Assembly (NCBI RefSeq): GCF_001653235.2
Contig: NC_035791.1
Location: 4,278,001-4,342,000 of the forward strand
From: Pochonia chlamydosporia 170
Taxonomy: Eukaryota; Ascomycota; Sordariomycetes; Hypocreales; Clavicipitaceae
DNA: 64,000 nt
Direction of reading: 5' to 3'
Position 1 is the stretch's first letter, and each line of letters starts with the position of its first letter. A program made the translations under genes and the position numbers. Positions 11,401 to 21,884 of this stretch are shown piece after piece. The notes under the pieces are model-generated. The model had not been told where the DNA came from and did not search any database. It worked only from the letters and a program-made list of their open reading frames with translations.

Positions 11401-12982
11401 TCACTTGATCTTGTCAAACCAAATAAGTTCTTCCAACTCTTCTTCAAGCTCCAGGCCCAAGCGCACCGGACGGCCATTCTCCAATATGACCTCCGCTCGA
11501 ATTGGTGTATCACCGCCCTCAAAGAAATCGCTTCGGTGTGCAACGTATTTTCGTTGGTCACACACATGATCCAACGTAATGGTGAAGCCGAACGAACGAT
11601 CCGACGCGTCAATAAACAATTTTTGTTCTTTAATTTGGACAGTCAAGTTGTGGAACCCCTTGTTCTTGTATACTCCAACATATGCGTCCAACGGAAGAGT
11701 CTGTTTCTCTGATGACTCGTCGCTGTCTGGGGTAAAGCTGGCACGGACTGCCTCGTCCATTCTCTTCACACGACGCTCAAAGGCACCATCCGGGTCGATT
11801 AGTGCTATGCTGCCAGACCAGTCGTGTCGCTCCGCCACAGGCACGACCAGTGCGGCATCAATGAGTTCGCGGGAGATGATTTCGATGACGCGCCCGGCAC
11901 TAGAAGAATTGGCAAAGATCACGACACCAAATTTGAACTGGGGCAAAAAGAAGTGCCTTGAAGCAAATCCTTGAACCAGCCCATTGTGACCGACCACAAG
12001 ATATCCCCTGTAGTAAAACATTTCGAGTCCGGCTCCAGCAGTAGTTTGAGAAGTGAATGGACCGAGCCACTTCTCATTGTGCTCGACTTCAAGGAAACTT
12101 CGGGATCTAATCAGCTCATTGTACATGTTTTCGGTGACCGGGCTTTCATGAAGCATCAGAGCTTTAACCCATTTGATGTAGTCATTCACACTCGTGATGA
12201 CTGAGCCTGCGCCTTGGCCCTCCGGCCGGTCAGGATTGTCGAACGCTTTAAATGATTTGTTCTCCCGATCCCAACAATATGCCGCCGCCATACGGGGTCC
12301 AAGGCCTTTATCCTTAGCTGTTCCCGGTTGTAAATTGGTTGAGGTCATTTGCAGGGGCCCAAAGAAGCGCTCTTGTAAGTAGTCGCCAAACCTCTGCCCA
12401 GTCTTGGACTCAACGAGAAGTGTTAGTGCCGTATACATCATATCGCTATACATGTATTTTGAACGTATTGGTGCGGCAATTGGCAAGTTGCGCATGTTTC
12501 TTGTGATGGAACGGGCATCATCTGGTTGCTCTGCCCGTGGGCTCATTAGCGACAGATCGCATCTGTAGTTGTTATCAGAAAACCGATGTGCAATGAAGTG
12601 TACCAATGACTTACGGTGCAAGCCCGGTTCTATGCCCGAAGACATCATCAATATTAACGCCATCAGTGTATGACGGGTCATGCAATACGAAATCACCGGG
12701 CAACAACTTGGACATTATCGCATCATATTGGACTTCAGGGTAGTGGTCATCATCGTCGACAAGCATTGCCACTGAAGCAGCCGTCAATGATTTCGAAGCG
12801 GAGGCAATGTCAAAGAGAGTGTCTGCAGTGCATGGCTTCTCTGGGCTGATGGAAGCGAGTCCGTATCCAGTGGAATGTATGTTATTGTCTTGCAGAATTG
12901 CGATGGAGAGTCCGGGCACGCGATGCTGTTTCATCAAATGCCGGACATGGTTGGTGAACTCCTCTGACCGGAACAAATCCAT
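11401..12982 (-). CDS. beta-lactamase-fold serine hydrolase
   Basis: Member of the serine beta-lactamase/penicillin-binding-protein-like (class C/EstB) superfamily, which in fungi includes esterases, lactone hydrolases and transesterases of secondary metabolism. Two exons (12982-12615, 12562-11401) give 509 residues. The nucleophile motif S-x-x-K is Ser61-Ala-Ser-Lys64 in IASASKSLTA, correctly placed after HRVPGLSIAIL and TLFDIAS. The second motif is YSD in KYMYSDMMY, where Tyr is the expected general base and the third residue is Asp rather than Asn. The third motif is HNG in VVGHNGLVQGF. The C-terminal 130 residues form the extra lipocalin-like domain often found in fungal members (DAYVGVYKNKGFHNLTV). 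There is no signal peptide, so it is probably cytosolic. Natural substrate unknown; antibiotic hydrolysis should not be assumed. Confidence 0.88.
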
Positions 12983-13304
12983 TGTGAGAAATATTTTCTG
13001 ATTTGGAAGATGGTTTTCGTCGACGGGTCGTGATTTGAAACCTGATTGCTTTATTTACCACAACATGGAACGTTTGCATGAGTCATCCATCATGTTGACA
13101 TCTTTTGAGGATAGGACGTGCCTCTCTGGTTAAGCGTTATGTTTCTCAGGTGTGGCATCTGTGGATCATGCATGGATGACTCTGTCAAGGCTGAGAATCC
13201 CATCATTTGCATATTTACTACCAAATTGAACAGTCACATGAAGAAAACGCCCTAAATTCCCCAAATCTTCAAAATGTGCTCCATCTCTTCTAGTGTCTTC
13301 TTTC
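12983..13304. other. short intergenic region
   Basis: 322 bases between two minus-strand genes. It serves as the promoter of the beta-lactamase-fold gene and the 3' flank of the APH-like gene. No distinct TATA box noted. Confidence 0.5.
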
Positions 13305-14628
13305 TCATCGACATCCCTTGGTTTGATAATAAGGCGGGCTAAGATGATTGATGAACCAGTACCTCAAAGAAAGCTCTTCAATCGCAGGAATGTCCTGAGG
13401 ACGTTGAACACCGACCTTTGCTAGCTCGTCATCTACCATAAGCGCCAGCTCCCAGTTCACAGGCTTGTTTGGCCTGCCGGCGAGTGCGTCGTGGTCGAAG
13501 CCGTTGAGAAGGGAGCTTGCCAGTTGACGCTGGTTCTCATTATTCTCATACTTCGGAACCGGACCAACCAGATCCCCTAGTGTGCAGATGGAATAAAAGT
13601 ATTCGTCTGCTAAGGATCCAATGTGACCAAAGTCATAGTCAACAAGGCCGGTGATGTGGCCCGCCTCCGGGTCAAACAGCATGTTATGCGTGTCTAACAA
13701 AATGTCAGCAATGCTAAAATATCTTGACCTGGTAGTCTTTATCCGGCCAACGCACCGAAATCTGCATGGACAAGCGTCGGGCGGAGTGTCTTTTCCCATT
13801 CAGCAGTTTTCGCAAGCCGTTCTCTCACTCTCTCAATATGGTCTGGGATGTCCGTACTGCTCCAACCTTGGACGATGTCGCATTTCTTGGATAGGTCTAT
13901 CTGTGTTTGCAAGTACTCAGCATACAAATCCACGTGCCTCATACAAGGACCGCCGCCTGGAATGGATGTTGGACCGGTCACGATGTTGCCATTTTGGTCA
14001 AATCCTAAGCCACCATACCCCTCGATCGAGCTGGGAAGACGATACAGCTGGATAAGCTTGAATATCTGTGCGATTTGCGAGAGAACCTCGCTCTTGGCTT
14101 CCTTGGTTAAGGAATCGAACTTTTCTGATAGGGGCACGCCGGGCAAGCGCTCGCATAGTGTCCATCCTCTGCCTGTGTCACCTGGTGCCCAACCATATAC
14201 TTTGGGCACGACAGGCCTTCCAAAGGGTGAAAGAACCTCTCGAGCGAGAATCATCATGGCCACTTCATTCTGAACTCTAACAGCCTCATTAAGCCCCGAC
14301 TCTGGATTCGATAAGCGGATAACGAGATCCGTCGCGGAGTCGGGGAGAGCGGTTGAACCAGGCTGACCGACAGTGCTGGATGGTTTGCTGTTAGAGGACG
14401 CATCTACGGCAGAGATAGCGACGCCGTAGGTGAAGCAGTTGATGCCACCGGTGAGGCGAGCAACGGCGCTGACCTAGATGTAAGAACAGGAAAGTTAGTT
14501 TACAAGCACTGTATTTCATGGAGAAGAGGTAATTGTCCTACATCGCGGCCGTATTTCCGGCGAATTATGTCTCGGATGAATTGCTCTCTCTCTTGGGAGT
14601 CAGGGTCTTCGTTGTGGTTGACTGTCAT
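13305..14628 (-). CDS. APH-family phosphotransferase-like protein
   Basis: Protein with the aminoglycoside phosphotransferase/choline-kinase fold, a large fungal family of small-molecule or protein kinase-like proteins of mostly unknown substrate. Three exons (14628-14542, 14473-13756, 13693-13305) give 397 residues. The catalytic loop is completed only after splicing: HADFDTHN, matching H-x-D-x(4)-N. The metal-binding DxD-type segment follows as VDYDFGHIG. The N-terminal lobe has VSAVARLTGGINCFTYGV, typical of APH-like proteins, then LVIRLSNPES and an EVAMMILAREV helix with the conserved Glu. It ends with a helical tail. It sits 322 bases from the beta-lactamase-fold gene in the same orientation. 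Resistance to an antibiotic is not implied by the fold. Confidence 0.85.
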
Positions 14629-14695
14629 GCTTGGTATTGTTCACACGATGTCTCGTATTTCAAAGGTTGACTGAATTGAAATTCTCAAGTTGGCT

Positions 14696-14703
14696 TATTT
14701 ATA
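14696..14703 (-). promoter_or_regulatory. TATA box of the APH-like gene
   Basis: TATAAATA on the minus strand, 68 bases upstream of the start codon at 14628, which supports that start. Confidence 0.55.
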
Positions 14704-15593
14704 AAGCTTAGTCTAGGCTACAGCAAGCTGCCTTGCCTAAATAAGTAGACCATGCATATGCTGGTGCTGGTATAGAGGCAGCAACCTGACATGGAGGCAG
14801 TGGTTTGCTGTTGGTTCAAGTCATCATGTAGCACCCGATGCCGTCAATGCTACCCTTACCAGCGCACTACTAGTTCCGGACAATTCCACAGCGGAGCCGA
14901 ATCTAAATTAGATGTCGTTGGCATTGATAGATTGTCAAATCGAATATTTCCAACTCCACTTGCAAGTCAGCCACCAACACATTTCTGTTGATCTTCCTCT
15001 TTAGAACCAACAACACTGTCAGACGTCGGATGGATTTTTCGTGAAATCGATGGAGAACGGACATCTTACGGTTTAGTAGAGAGCTTGAGCCAACTGGAAC
15101 GCCACTTAAGAATGCCGCGTCTTCCTTCACAGGGCTCAGGGCATAGGATGGCCCCAACCAGGTCAGCCCTAAATAGTGATGAAGACTTTCCTAACACTGC
15201 TGATGATGAAATTAGGAGGAATTGATGCGGGATGTCCACTGGATGTGAGTTAAACAACTGATCTCTCGCATTTTACCAGTCATGTTAGCGGCACTATCTG
15301 CAAACAATCTCAGCTGACGCTTTGTTGGCCCAGAGTCACTCTACAATGCAACTTTAAAACAGCTTCGACTGATCAACTAGCTTCTACATGTGCGAACTTG
15401 TTGGTTCAGAGTTACATCTAATGCATCCCAGTGGAGTGCTGAGACAACGCCCCCGACATTCCCTCAGCAAGTTCTTACCACTAGCTTCACCGTTCCTTTT
15501 TCGAATATGAAATCATTATAACTCGCAAGCCATGCGAAGGCGTTACATCACGGCTTGCATCAGTCAAGGAATTTGCGACTGGAGGATAAATAC
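14704..15593. other. intergenic region, 0.9 kb
   Basis: No gene supported. Lies upstream of the APH-like gene and downstream of the M3 peptidase. Open frames are below 90 codons and unrecognised. Confidence 0.55.
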
Positions 15594-17843
15594 CTATACC
15601 CCCAACCAAGAGAAAAACGCATCCAATTTCGGTCCCCGACCAACAAAGTCCTCGAATGTCTGTAACTCCGGCTGTCGCCCACCTCGTGCTAATAACAGGT
15701 CTCTATACCGTCGAGCAGCTTCTTTGTTGTTGATATCCCTTTTGAAACAGTTGACGAAAATATCCAAACCCCAAGCTTTGCCTCTTTAGCAACTGTCAGC
15801 GTCGGCATCGCATCATATTGACCACAGGACGATACTCACATAATGTATGCATAGTACCCTCCGCTATAACTACCAGATATTGCTCTGAATACAGACTCGC
15901 CGTGACTCCATTCCCATCCGTCACCGCATGCCTCTCCGCCATGAAGTCGACGAATGGAGACTTGCAGTTTGTTGAATTCCTCTGTCAGATTCATTCTCTC
16001 AAGCTGTTCATGAGATTCTGGTGCATGAACCAGAACATCGTATGACGCAAAGAACAATTGGGTCAGCTCGGCTCTGACGTTGCTTCTTGGATCTTGAACG
16101 GCTAGTGCAGCTGCCTCTGCATCAGTAAGTTTCTCAGGTGGCCTTTCCACCGAGCCGTGAGTCGTGAGCCAGGCAACTTCCATCTGTGGTGAGATGTAAG
16201 AATAGTGATACGATAGCTCTTTGATAGGACCTTCCAGCCAGAGAAACTGTTCAAGCATTATGCTTGGCACTTCGACGAAATCACGATCAACTTGGCAAAG
16301 GGATGCGTATTTTGTCTTTGTTAGGAGACTGTGGTGCAAGTGGCCCAGCTCATGGAACAACATGCGCAGATTATCCATGGTCAACAGTGTTGGGCTAGTT
16401 GCAGTCGGCTTGCTCAGGTTCATGACCAAAGCTGAGGATGGGTAAAACTTGGAGTTATCCGGGTGGTCGAATCCCTATCAGTTCCAATTAGCAAACTCGT
16501 CATAAGCTGGTAGCGATGCAGCACTTAGAACCCACCCAATTGAGAGCATAATGTCCATTATGCGTATATTTCCCGTCGCGGGAGAAGAGGTCAACGTATG
16601 CGTAGCCCAGAAAAGCTTCATCTCTGGTGTCCCAGACGGCGTATAATAGAACATCTTCATGCCATGTGAGCGGCCGGCCCGCTCCAATTTGAGCCTGACG
16701 CTCTACAGTGATGAGTTCAAGGCGAGTATCCAAAAGACCACCAAGTATGTTGAGAATACGCTCGAGTGTATGGTAGAGCTCGAAGTATTGCGACACTCTT
16801 TCTTGATTCGGCCTGATGTCATCCATTTGCTTGTTAGCAAAATACATTTGGTCCCACAGACACAGCTTTACTTCATCACTGGACACATTGTCTTGACCAA
16901 GTGTCGCTATTTTGAGTTGCAGAAGTTCTTGGGCATTCTGTGCGGCGGCCGGTTCTATTTTCTCCCTGAGCTCATTGAGCAAAGAGTACACAAACTCTGG
17001 GGTCTGAGCTGCCTTTTGAGATGTAGTGAACGCTAAATGATGGGCATAGCCGAGCATTCGTGCAATCTCATCTCGAAGCAAAACGAGCTGCCGAAAGAGG
17101 CTCACATTTTCGGGGAGTCTGTTTTTCACGGCATAGAATATCTTCTTCCTCGTTTCTTCTAGATCTGCATACCGCAGGACCGGCGTACTAAATGGTGTCT
17201 TGGTAGAAACCCAGTACCGATCTTCATACTCACCCGAACCCCTTCTAAATCGACCCATGAGAGATTCTGGAACGCCAGCCAATTCTTCCTTTGTGAACCA
17301 GACGCCTGCTGTTTCTTCATGGAAGTTTTGGCTAACTTGGCTATTGATTCTTTTGAGCTCTGTCAGTTTCAAGGAGAATTTGTGCTTTAAATTTGGATCA
17401 TCGATGTTGCATCCATTTTCGATGAATTTGCGACGTAGTTTGGCCAGATAATGGCGGGATTCAGGGTCCAAATCTACGACGCCATTTTGTGCTTTCAAAT
17501 TGACAGAATTCACAAGCTGAAACATGTCAACGCGGGAGTAAAGCACAATGTCGCTCGCGTTGAGAAGCTTGGTTGCCTCACGAGCTGCTTCACGTAGAGC
17601 TTTGGATGTCGCAACGCTGGGATAGAAGGCTATGAGTCGCGTGCAAACGAGCTTGACATTTTCATCGCGAATAATGGGAAGAATGGCGTTGTCGAAAGTT
17701 GCGTCACTGGTGCTTATGTTTGCACAAATTTTATTCCAAACGTTATTGGTCCTTTTAATGACAGCTTCCGCATCAGATACAATTGTGTCTGCGGTTGCGT
17801 CAAAGACTGGAGGCAATTGCGGCAACGTGTGGTCCATCATCAT
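15594..17843 (-). CDS. M3-family zinc metallopeptidase (thimet oligopeptidase/saccharolysin type)
   Basis: Zinc endopeptidase that trims short peptides, in the cytosol or mitochondria. Three exons (to 16536, 16474-15840, 15783-15594) join in frame to 710 residues from the Met at 17843, matching saccharolysin-type enzymes. The zinc site is FHELGHLHHSLL (HExxH), followed by the downstream Glu motif FVEVPSIMLEQF. The C-terminal SGSYSGGYYAYI is typical of the substrate-binding end of M3 enzymes, and the last exon supplies GKAWGLDIFVNCF. Start choice: an in-frame ATG exists 48 codons upstream (17987), but a TATA box at 18012-18019 would put transcription start close to it, so the internal MMMDHTLPQLPP start is preferred. 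If transcription begins further upstream, the longer form would add a basic, possibly mitochondrial, leader. The canonical HEFGH has Leu for Phe here. Confidence 0.9.
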
Positions 17844-18011
17844 GGCGACGGTGTTGAGATGATGTGTTGAAGAAGGGCGCCAAAGACTTTCGTACCAGTT
17901 TAGGCTCCGGGGTTTGCATTGAGGTTGTCGGGCAGGCACAGAATAGATGAGGTTGCGGTTTTCTGAGATGCTGTGTTTACGGTTCATACTTTCAAAGGCT
18001 GAGATGTCTCC

Positions 18012-18019
18012 CTTTTATA
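18012..18019 (-). promoter_or_regulatory. TATA box of the M3 peptidase gene
   Basis: TATAAAAG on the minus strand. It lies only 25 bases above the ATG at 17987 but about 170 above the one at 17843, which helps decide the start codon. Confidence 0.55.
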
Positions 18020-18882
18020 CTTTTGGCGGAACCTAATGGGAAAAGCACACTCACAATCTTTCATCAAAGGCCGCTGTTGTCTTTATGGCACTTGTATCAT
18101 TTGAATCGTGCCGAACTTCCGTAGTTTCAGGCTTGGTGAGATTTGGTTTGCTGATGGTCGCCATTGGGAAGCTAGAGGGAGGGGGTCTAACGTAAAACTG
18201 TGTATAATTGCTGACACATGTTGAAGTAGAGTGAAAGTCAAGGAAACGACACCCCTCAATATACGCGATAACAGACGGAAATGAAGTGGTTTTTGATTGC
18301 CCGTGCCAAACCAAGAATCTCGAAGTCTAGTACCATGTTGAACAAACGCATCGACGTCTAGTCTTAAAGACCTTCGCCGGCGGGGTTCTATCACAGTTCA
18401 AGATTTCTTATACAAATTTGCCATTAGTATAAATATTCCGGCTCTTTAAAGCATAGAGAGCTCGTGTTGTATAGGGAAATAACTCATAGCCAGTGACTCG
18501 GTCGCCAGGTAGTTGGGTCACATTACAAAGGCCAGCCGTCGACTATCGGATCTCATCACATCCTGACAACTAGACGCATAAAGACGTGGAAGTGGCTGAC
18601 AAGATCGCTTCTGGGATAAAATGATTCGCTTATTGAGACTCCTTGGCAGAACTGAACACAGAGAGGTTCTGTGCCTCTGGAGTTTGCCGTGCTATAGGAC
18701 ATACATAGAGATGATTTTGTCCAAAGACCATGTATCTTTTACGATGCTGGCAATTAACCAAATTCGTATAACAGCATAATATACGAGTCAAAGTTATCTC
18801 AGCCGCCAAAGACCAACGTCAATACAATGCAATACCTCAACACCAAACACAACCGCCACTCCAACATCAATACAATCATGAA
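18020..18882. other. intergenic region, 0.86 kb
   Basis: No gene supported. Upstream region of the M3 peptidase and 3' flank of the sulfotransferase-like gene. Confidence 0.55.
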
Positions 18883-19728
18883 TCATCTCACCATCCACAC
18901 AATCCCCGACAAAGCACCCACAACCAAAAAGATATTCAATGCAGAATGCTTAAACGCCTTTGCCATGGCCGCCCCAAACGCATTACTAAGAATGTCCGCC
19001 TCATTGCGATGCGGAAACGGAACATCAGGAACCCTCTTCCCGAGAAACTTGCAGAGCGGCTCCCATCCACTGCCAAGTTTATAATTCAACAGTCGATCCG
19101 CAGGCACACTCTCCCGTATCTCGCGGTAATGATCGCGAAACACAGCGGGGGCATTCCGTCTCGCGATCTTGAAATCCGTCGACCCATACATACCACCTAC
19201 CCAGAGAAGAGCCAGCCTTTCAATCCTCCCAAACCACCACGGATCCGTGTACTGCAAAATATACCTGCCCACTGGGTTGAGAATCCCACCTATCAAGCCT
19301 GCGAAACTGGTAAGCCATTTCTGTTCGTCGCGTTCAACCAGCACGATTTTGGCCTCGGGGTACGCTTCCACGAGTTCCTTCCAGAAACACACGATTGGTG
19401 TGTCTGTGACGGCGCCGCATTGCCCTAGGAGTTGGTCGAATTCTACTCTTCCGTAGGGTTTGCCCACGCCTTTGTACTTGGCGCGGAGGGCTTCGATCCA
19501 TAGGTCCGCGTCTTGAACGTTGGCGAAGATGCTTGCGTAGTGGTACGGGTTGGGGTAGCCTAGGATTTCGTATGCTTCTCTCATGGATGCTGTTCCTGTG
19601 CGGTGAAGACCGAGGGATAAGACTTCCATTGGGACTGTTCGTTTGGCTCCGCGGCGGTTGACGCCGGCGTCGCGGTTGAGCATCACGGCCCAGACGCCGA
19701 GGCGGTCGTAGTCTGCTTGAGTCGCCAT
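18883..19728 (-). CDS. P-loop sulfotransferase-like protein with C-terminal membrane anchor
   Basis: Intronless 281-residue member of the fungal P-loop sulfotransferase-like family (Pfam Sulfotransfer_4). The PAPS-binding-like loop is SLGLHRTGTASM (38-49). VCFWKELVEAYPEAKIVLVERDEQKW follows at mid-protein, matching the second conserved block (strand, then ERD). WWFGRIERL and FRDHYREIRESVPADRLLNYKLGSGWEPLCKFLG are the family's C-terminal signature. The last about 20 residues (LNIFLVVGALSGIVWMV) form one hydrophobic helix, suggesting a tail anchor in a cytosol-facing orientation. No acceptor substrate is known for most fungal members. The coding strand is C-rich at its 5' end and G-rich at its 3' end, a pattern shared with two other genes here. 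Confidence 0.88.
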   Translation of the reverse strand: MATQADYDRLGVWAVMLNRDAGVNRRGAKRTVPMEVLSLGLHRTGTASMREAYEILGYPNPYHYASIFANVQDADLWIEALRAKYKGVGKPYGRVEFDQLLGQCGAVTDTPIVCFWKELVEAYPEAKIVLVERDEQKWLTSFAGLIGGILNPVGRYILQYTDPWWFGRIERLALLWVGGMYGSTDFKIARRNAPAVFRDHYREIRESVPADRLLNYKLGSGWEPLCKFLGKRVPDVPFPHRNEADILSNAFGAAMAKAFKHSALNIFLVVGALSGIVWMVR

Positions 19729-20669
19729 TGGTGTTGTATGTTTAATATGAGTTACTTAATTGAAGGTTTCGAAATGTAGATGTTACAGAAACTTGATTGT
19801 TTACATGTTTGGATTAAAGTGCTGACACACGTGATTGGTGTTATGGTGATAATATCATTTCATAGTAATTTCGGCTGTAAGATTTAACTGACACTGTAAT
19901 CAGTTTGTAGTCAAGTTGCCGAGATAGGTCGGTTCGTCGCAGGCAGTTTCGCCGACGACCACTCTACACCATGTCTTAAACTCAGGGTTTCAACTCGATA
20001 GGTCGTCTACAACTGAAGGCTTTACCAACGGTTGCAACGGGTAGCAAAAATATCCTTGTGCAACAGAAAAGCTAAACATATTGGTGGAAGAAAGTAACAA
20101 CGCAGAGCCAGACTAGCTGTGGAATCTTCAGCTCCAGTCGATCTAGAACATCAAGTTCCAATGTATCTCAATCAACTCTGACATAAGAGTAAGCGGCTAT
20201 GGACCCGTAGCGTCGTAGTTTGCTGTCCGACTAAGATCTTGGCTGTTAAGTCCGGAAATTTCAAGCCAATGAGCTGATTTCATTCTGATCATGTTCAGAT
20301 GCATCGGGCTCGGCCCGAACTCGTTAAGTCCCTTGAAATTACACCAATTGTGTTATGGCTACCAAGGGCACCAACTGCCGCAGTAGGCCCCTCAACATCC
20401 GATTATACGCGCCTCGGCTCTGTCGGGTCAGTTTGAGCTTCTTTTATGCATTAGTTTACTCGCGGAGAATTCTGAATGTTTATCGATGTTTCCCTCTCCT
20501 CAGTTCAAACAAAATAATGACAAGTGTTGTGTCATTCGTCGCGGAATGTTCTGGCGCGTGTGCGACATTGATGCCATCATGTCCAAGTATAAAACTTGAC
20601 GTTCCCTCCAATTTGATTCAAATAAAACAACTATCCAGAGCAATCTAATTCGTTCAATCATCTTACAAA
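19729..20669. other. divergent intergenic region, 0.94 kb
   Basis: Between two divergently transcribed genes, the sulfotransferase-like and the Cys-rich secreted protein genes. It carries both promoters; no gene seen. Confidence 0.6.
20588..20594 (+). promoter_or_regulatory. TATA box of the Cys-rich secreted protein gene
   Basis: TATAAAA 76-82 bases upstream of the start codon at 20670, followed by an A/C-rich leader. Confidence 0.6.
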
Positions 20670-21140
20670 ATGCACTTCTCTACCTTTGCCATCACTCTCA
20701 TCACCCTCTTCCACTCCAGTGGCGCCGTGCCCACTGCAGTTGAACTTGACGATGAAACTTTTTATAACATGAACCTACCTGAATTCACTCCTGATGGCCT
20801 CAAGGTCGTCGACCTACGAAATAAGAATGGCTTGGACAAGCGAGGAGTTTGCGGCAGCCTCCCCGGGGTCGCCAACGGCGAGTGTGTGCGATACTACAGC
20901 AGCACTGGATGCGCCGATCGCGACCACATTCAGGGCTATAAGCCAACTTGTGCTGGCAACTGCTACGTTGATAAATTTTATTCGGTCAAGACCATTGGCG
21001 ACGGTACCTACTCTACAAACTGTGACCTCTATTCCGATACGTCGTGTCAGAACAAGATTGCTAGTGTCGGTGGCAAGACAGGCGGTGGGCATTGCGCGAA
21101 TGCTAACGGCTGGAGCATGAAATGCTACTATCGATGCTGA
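20670..21140 (+). CDS. small secreted ten-cysteine protein with Kex2 site
   Basis: Intronless, 156 residues. Signal peptide about 1-19 (MHFSTFAITLITLFHSSGA), then an acidic propeptide (VELDDETFYNMNLPEF) ending in a dibasic Lys57-Arg58, the expected Kex2 cleavage site. The mature part is 98 residues with ten Cys, enough for five disulfides, and ends in MKCYYRC. It is rich in Gly, Ser and Tyr with repeated short loops such as STGC, GNC, TNC and TSC. I do not recognise a named family. The layout of signal, acidic pro-region, KR and disulfide-rich core is shared by fungal effectors, antimicrobial proteins and secreted killer-like proteins, so the role stays open. The start is supported by the TATA box and leader. 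Confidence 0.85.
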   Translation: MHFSTFAITLITLFHSSGAVPTAVELDDETFYNMNLPEFTPDGLKVVDLRNKNGLDKRGVCGSLPGVANGECVRYYSSTGCADRDHIQGYKPTCAGNCYVDKFYSVKTIGDGTYSTNCDLYSDTSCQNKIASVGGKTGGGHCANANGWSMKCYYRC

Positions 21141-21884
21141 AGAACGTCGTGAAGAGGGCGGTTATGGTTTGAGTTATGAGTGCGCCAGTTTTGTACATAC
21201 GCGGTTGACAATATGCTGGACTATAGTGAATTGACTATACTTACAAGCGACTGGAACAAATATTTACTCTCGTCTAAATCCTTGAGTGGCTTGCTACCAA
21301 GTACCATGTTCAAAAGCTATTACATAGCATTCAAACCCGAAAAGAGTTGTAAGGCAGTTCAATTCACACATAGTGATTCGCCTGAGCCGCCTCCGTACCA
21401 GCTTGACATGGTTAGCTGCTAAAACTGAGTCCGCCGCCCCTTGCCTAGGATGGCTGATGCCGACAGCGTGAGGTTATTACACGAGGTAGCACTGGAATGG
21501 TTCATCTATTGTAGAAAAGGTGGCGTTAGCAATGCCGAGCTGGCGTGTAGAAAGGTGCTGTTGGTAGCATGGGACATTGACAACATACCGACTTATTAAA
21601 TCGATGGCTTCTAACCGAGGTAATTGTGTCGATGAAGCTGGTGTGTTTAGATGACATGATTATACTCCTAGGTTGTGTTGAGACTTACCAAGGTTGCCAG
21701 TGGCGTCCTCTCTGATCGGCATTGGTTTTCCGTGTTTCCCGAACGGCCCTCATGCTTCCCAACTTCATGTCGAGCAAACCAAACATTTCTCCTCTAATTT
21801 ACAGTTCGGAAAACTTGGTCTTGTGTATAATACCGACATCAGTATACGTTAGCGACGATAAATGGTCGACTACTACACGCGACA
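21141..21884. other. intergenic region, 0.74 kb
   Basis: No gene supported; 3' flank of the secreted protein gene and promoter of the Zn2Cys6 gene. Confidence 0.6.
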
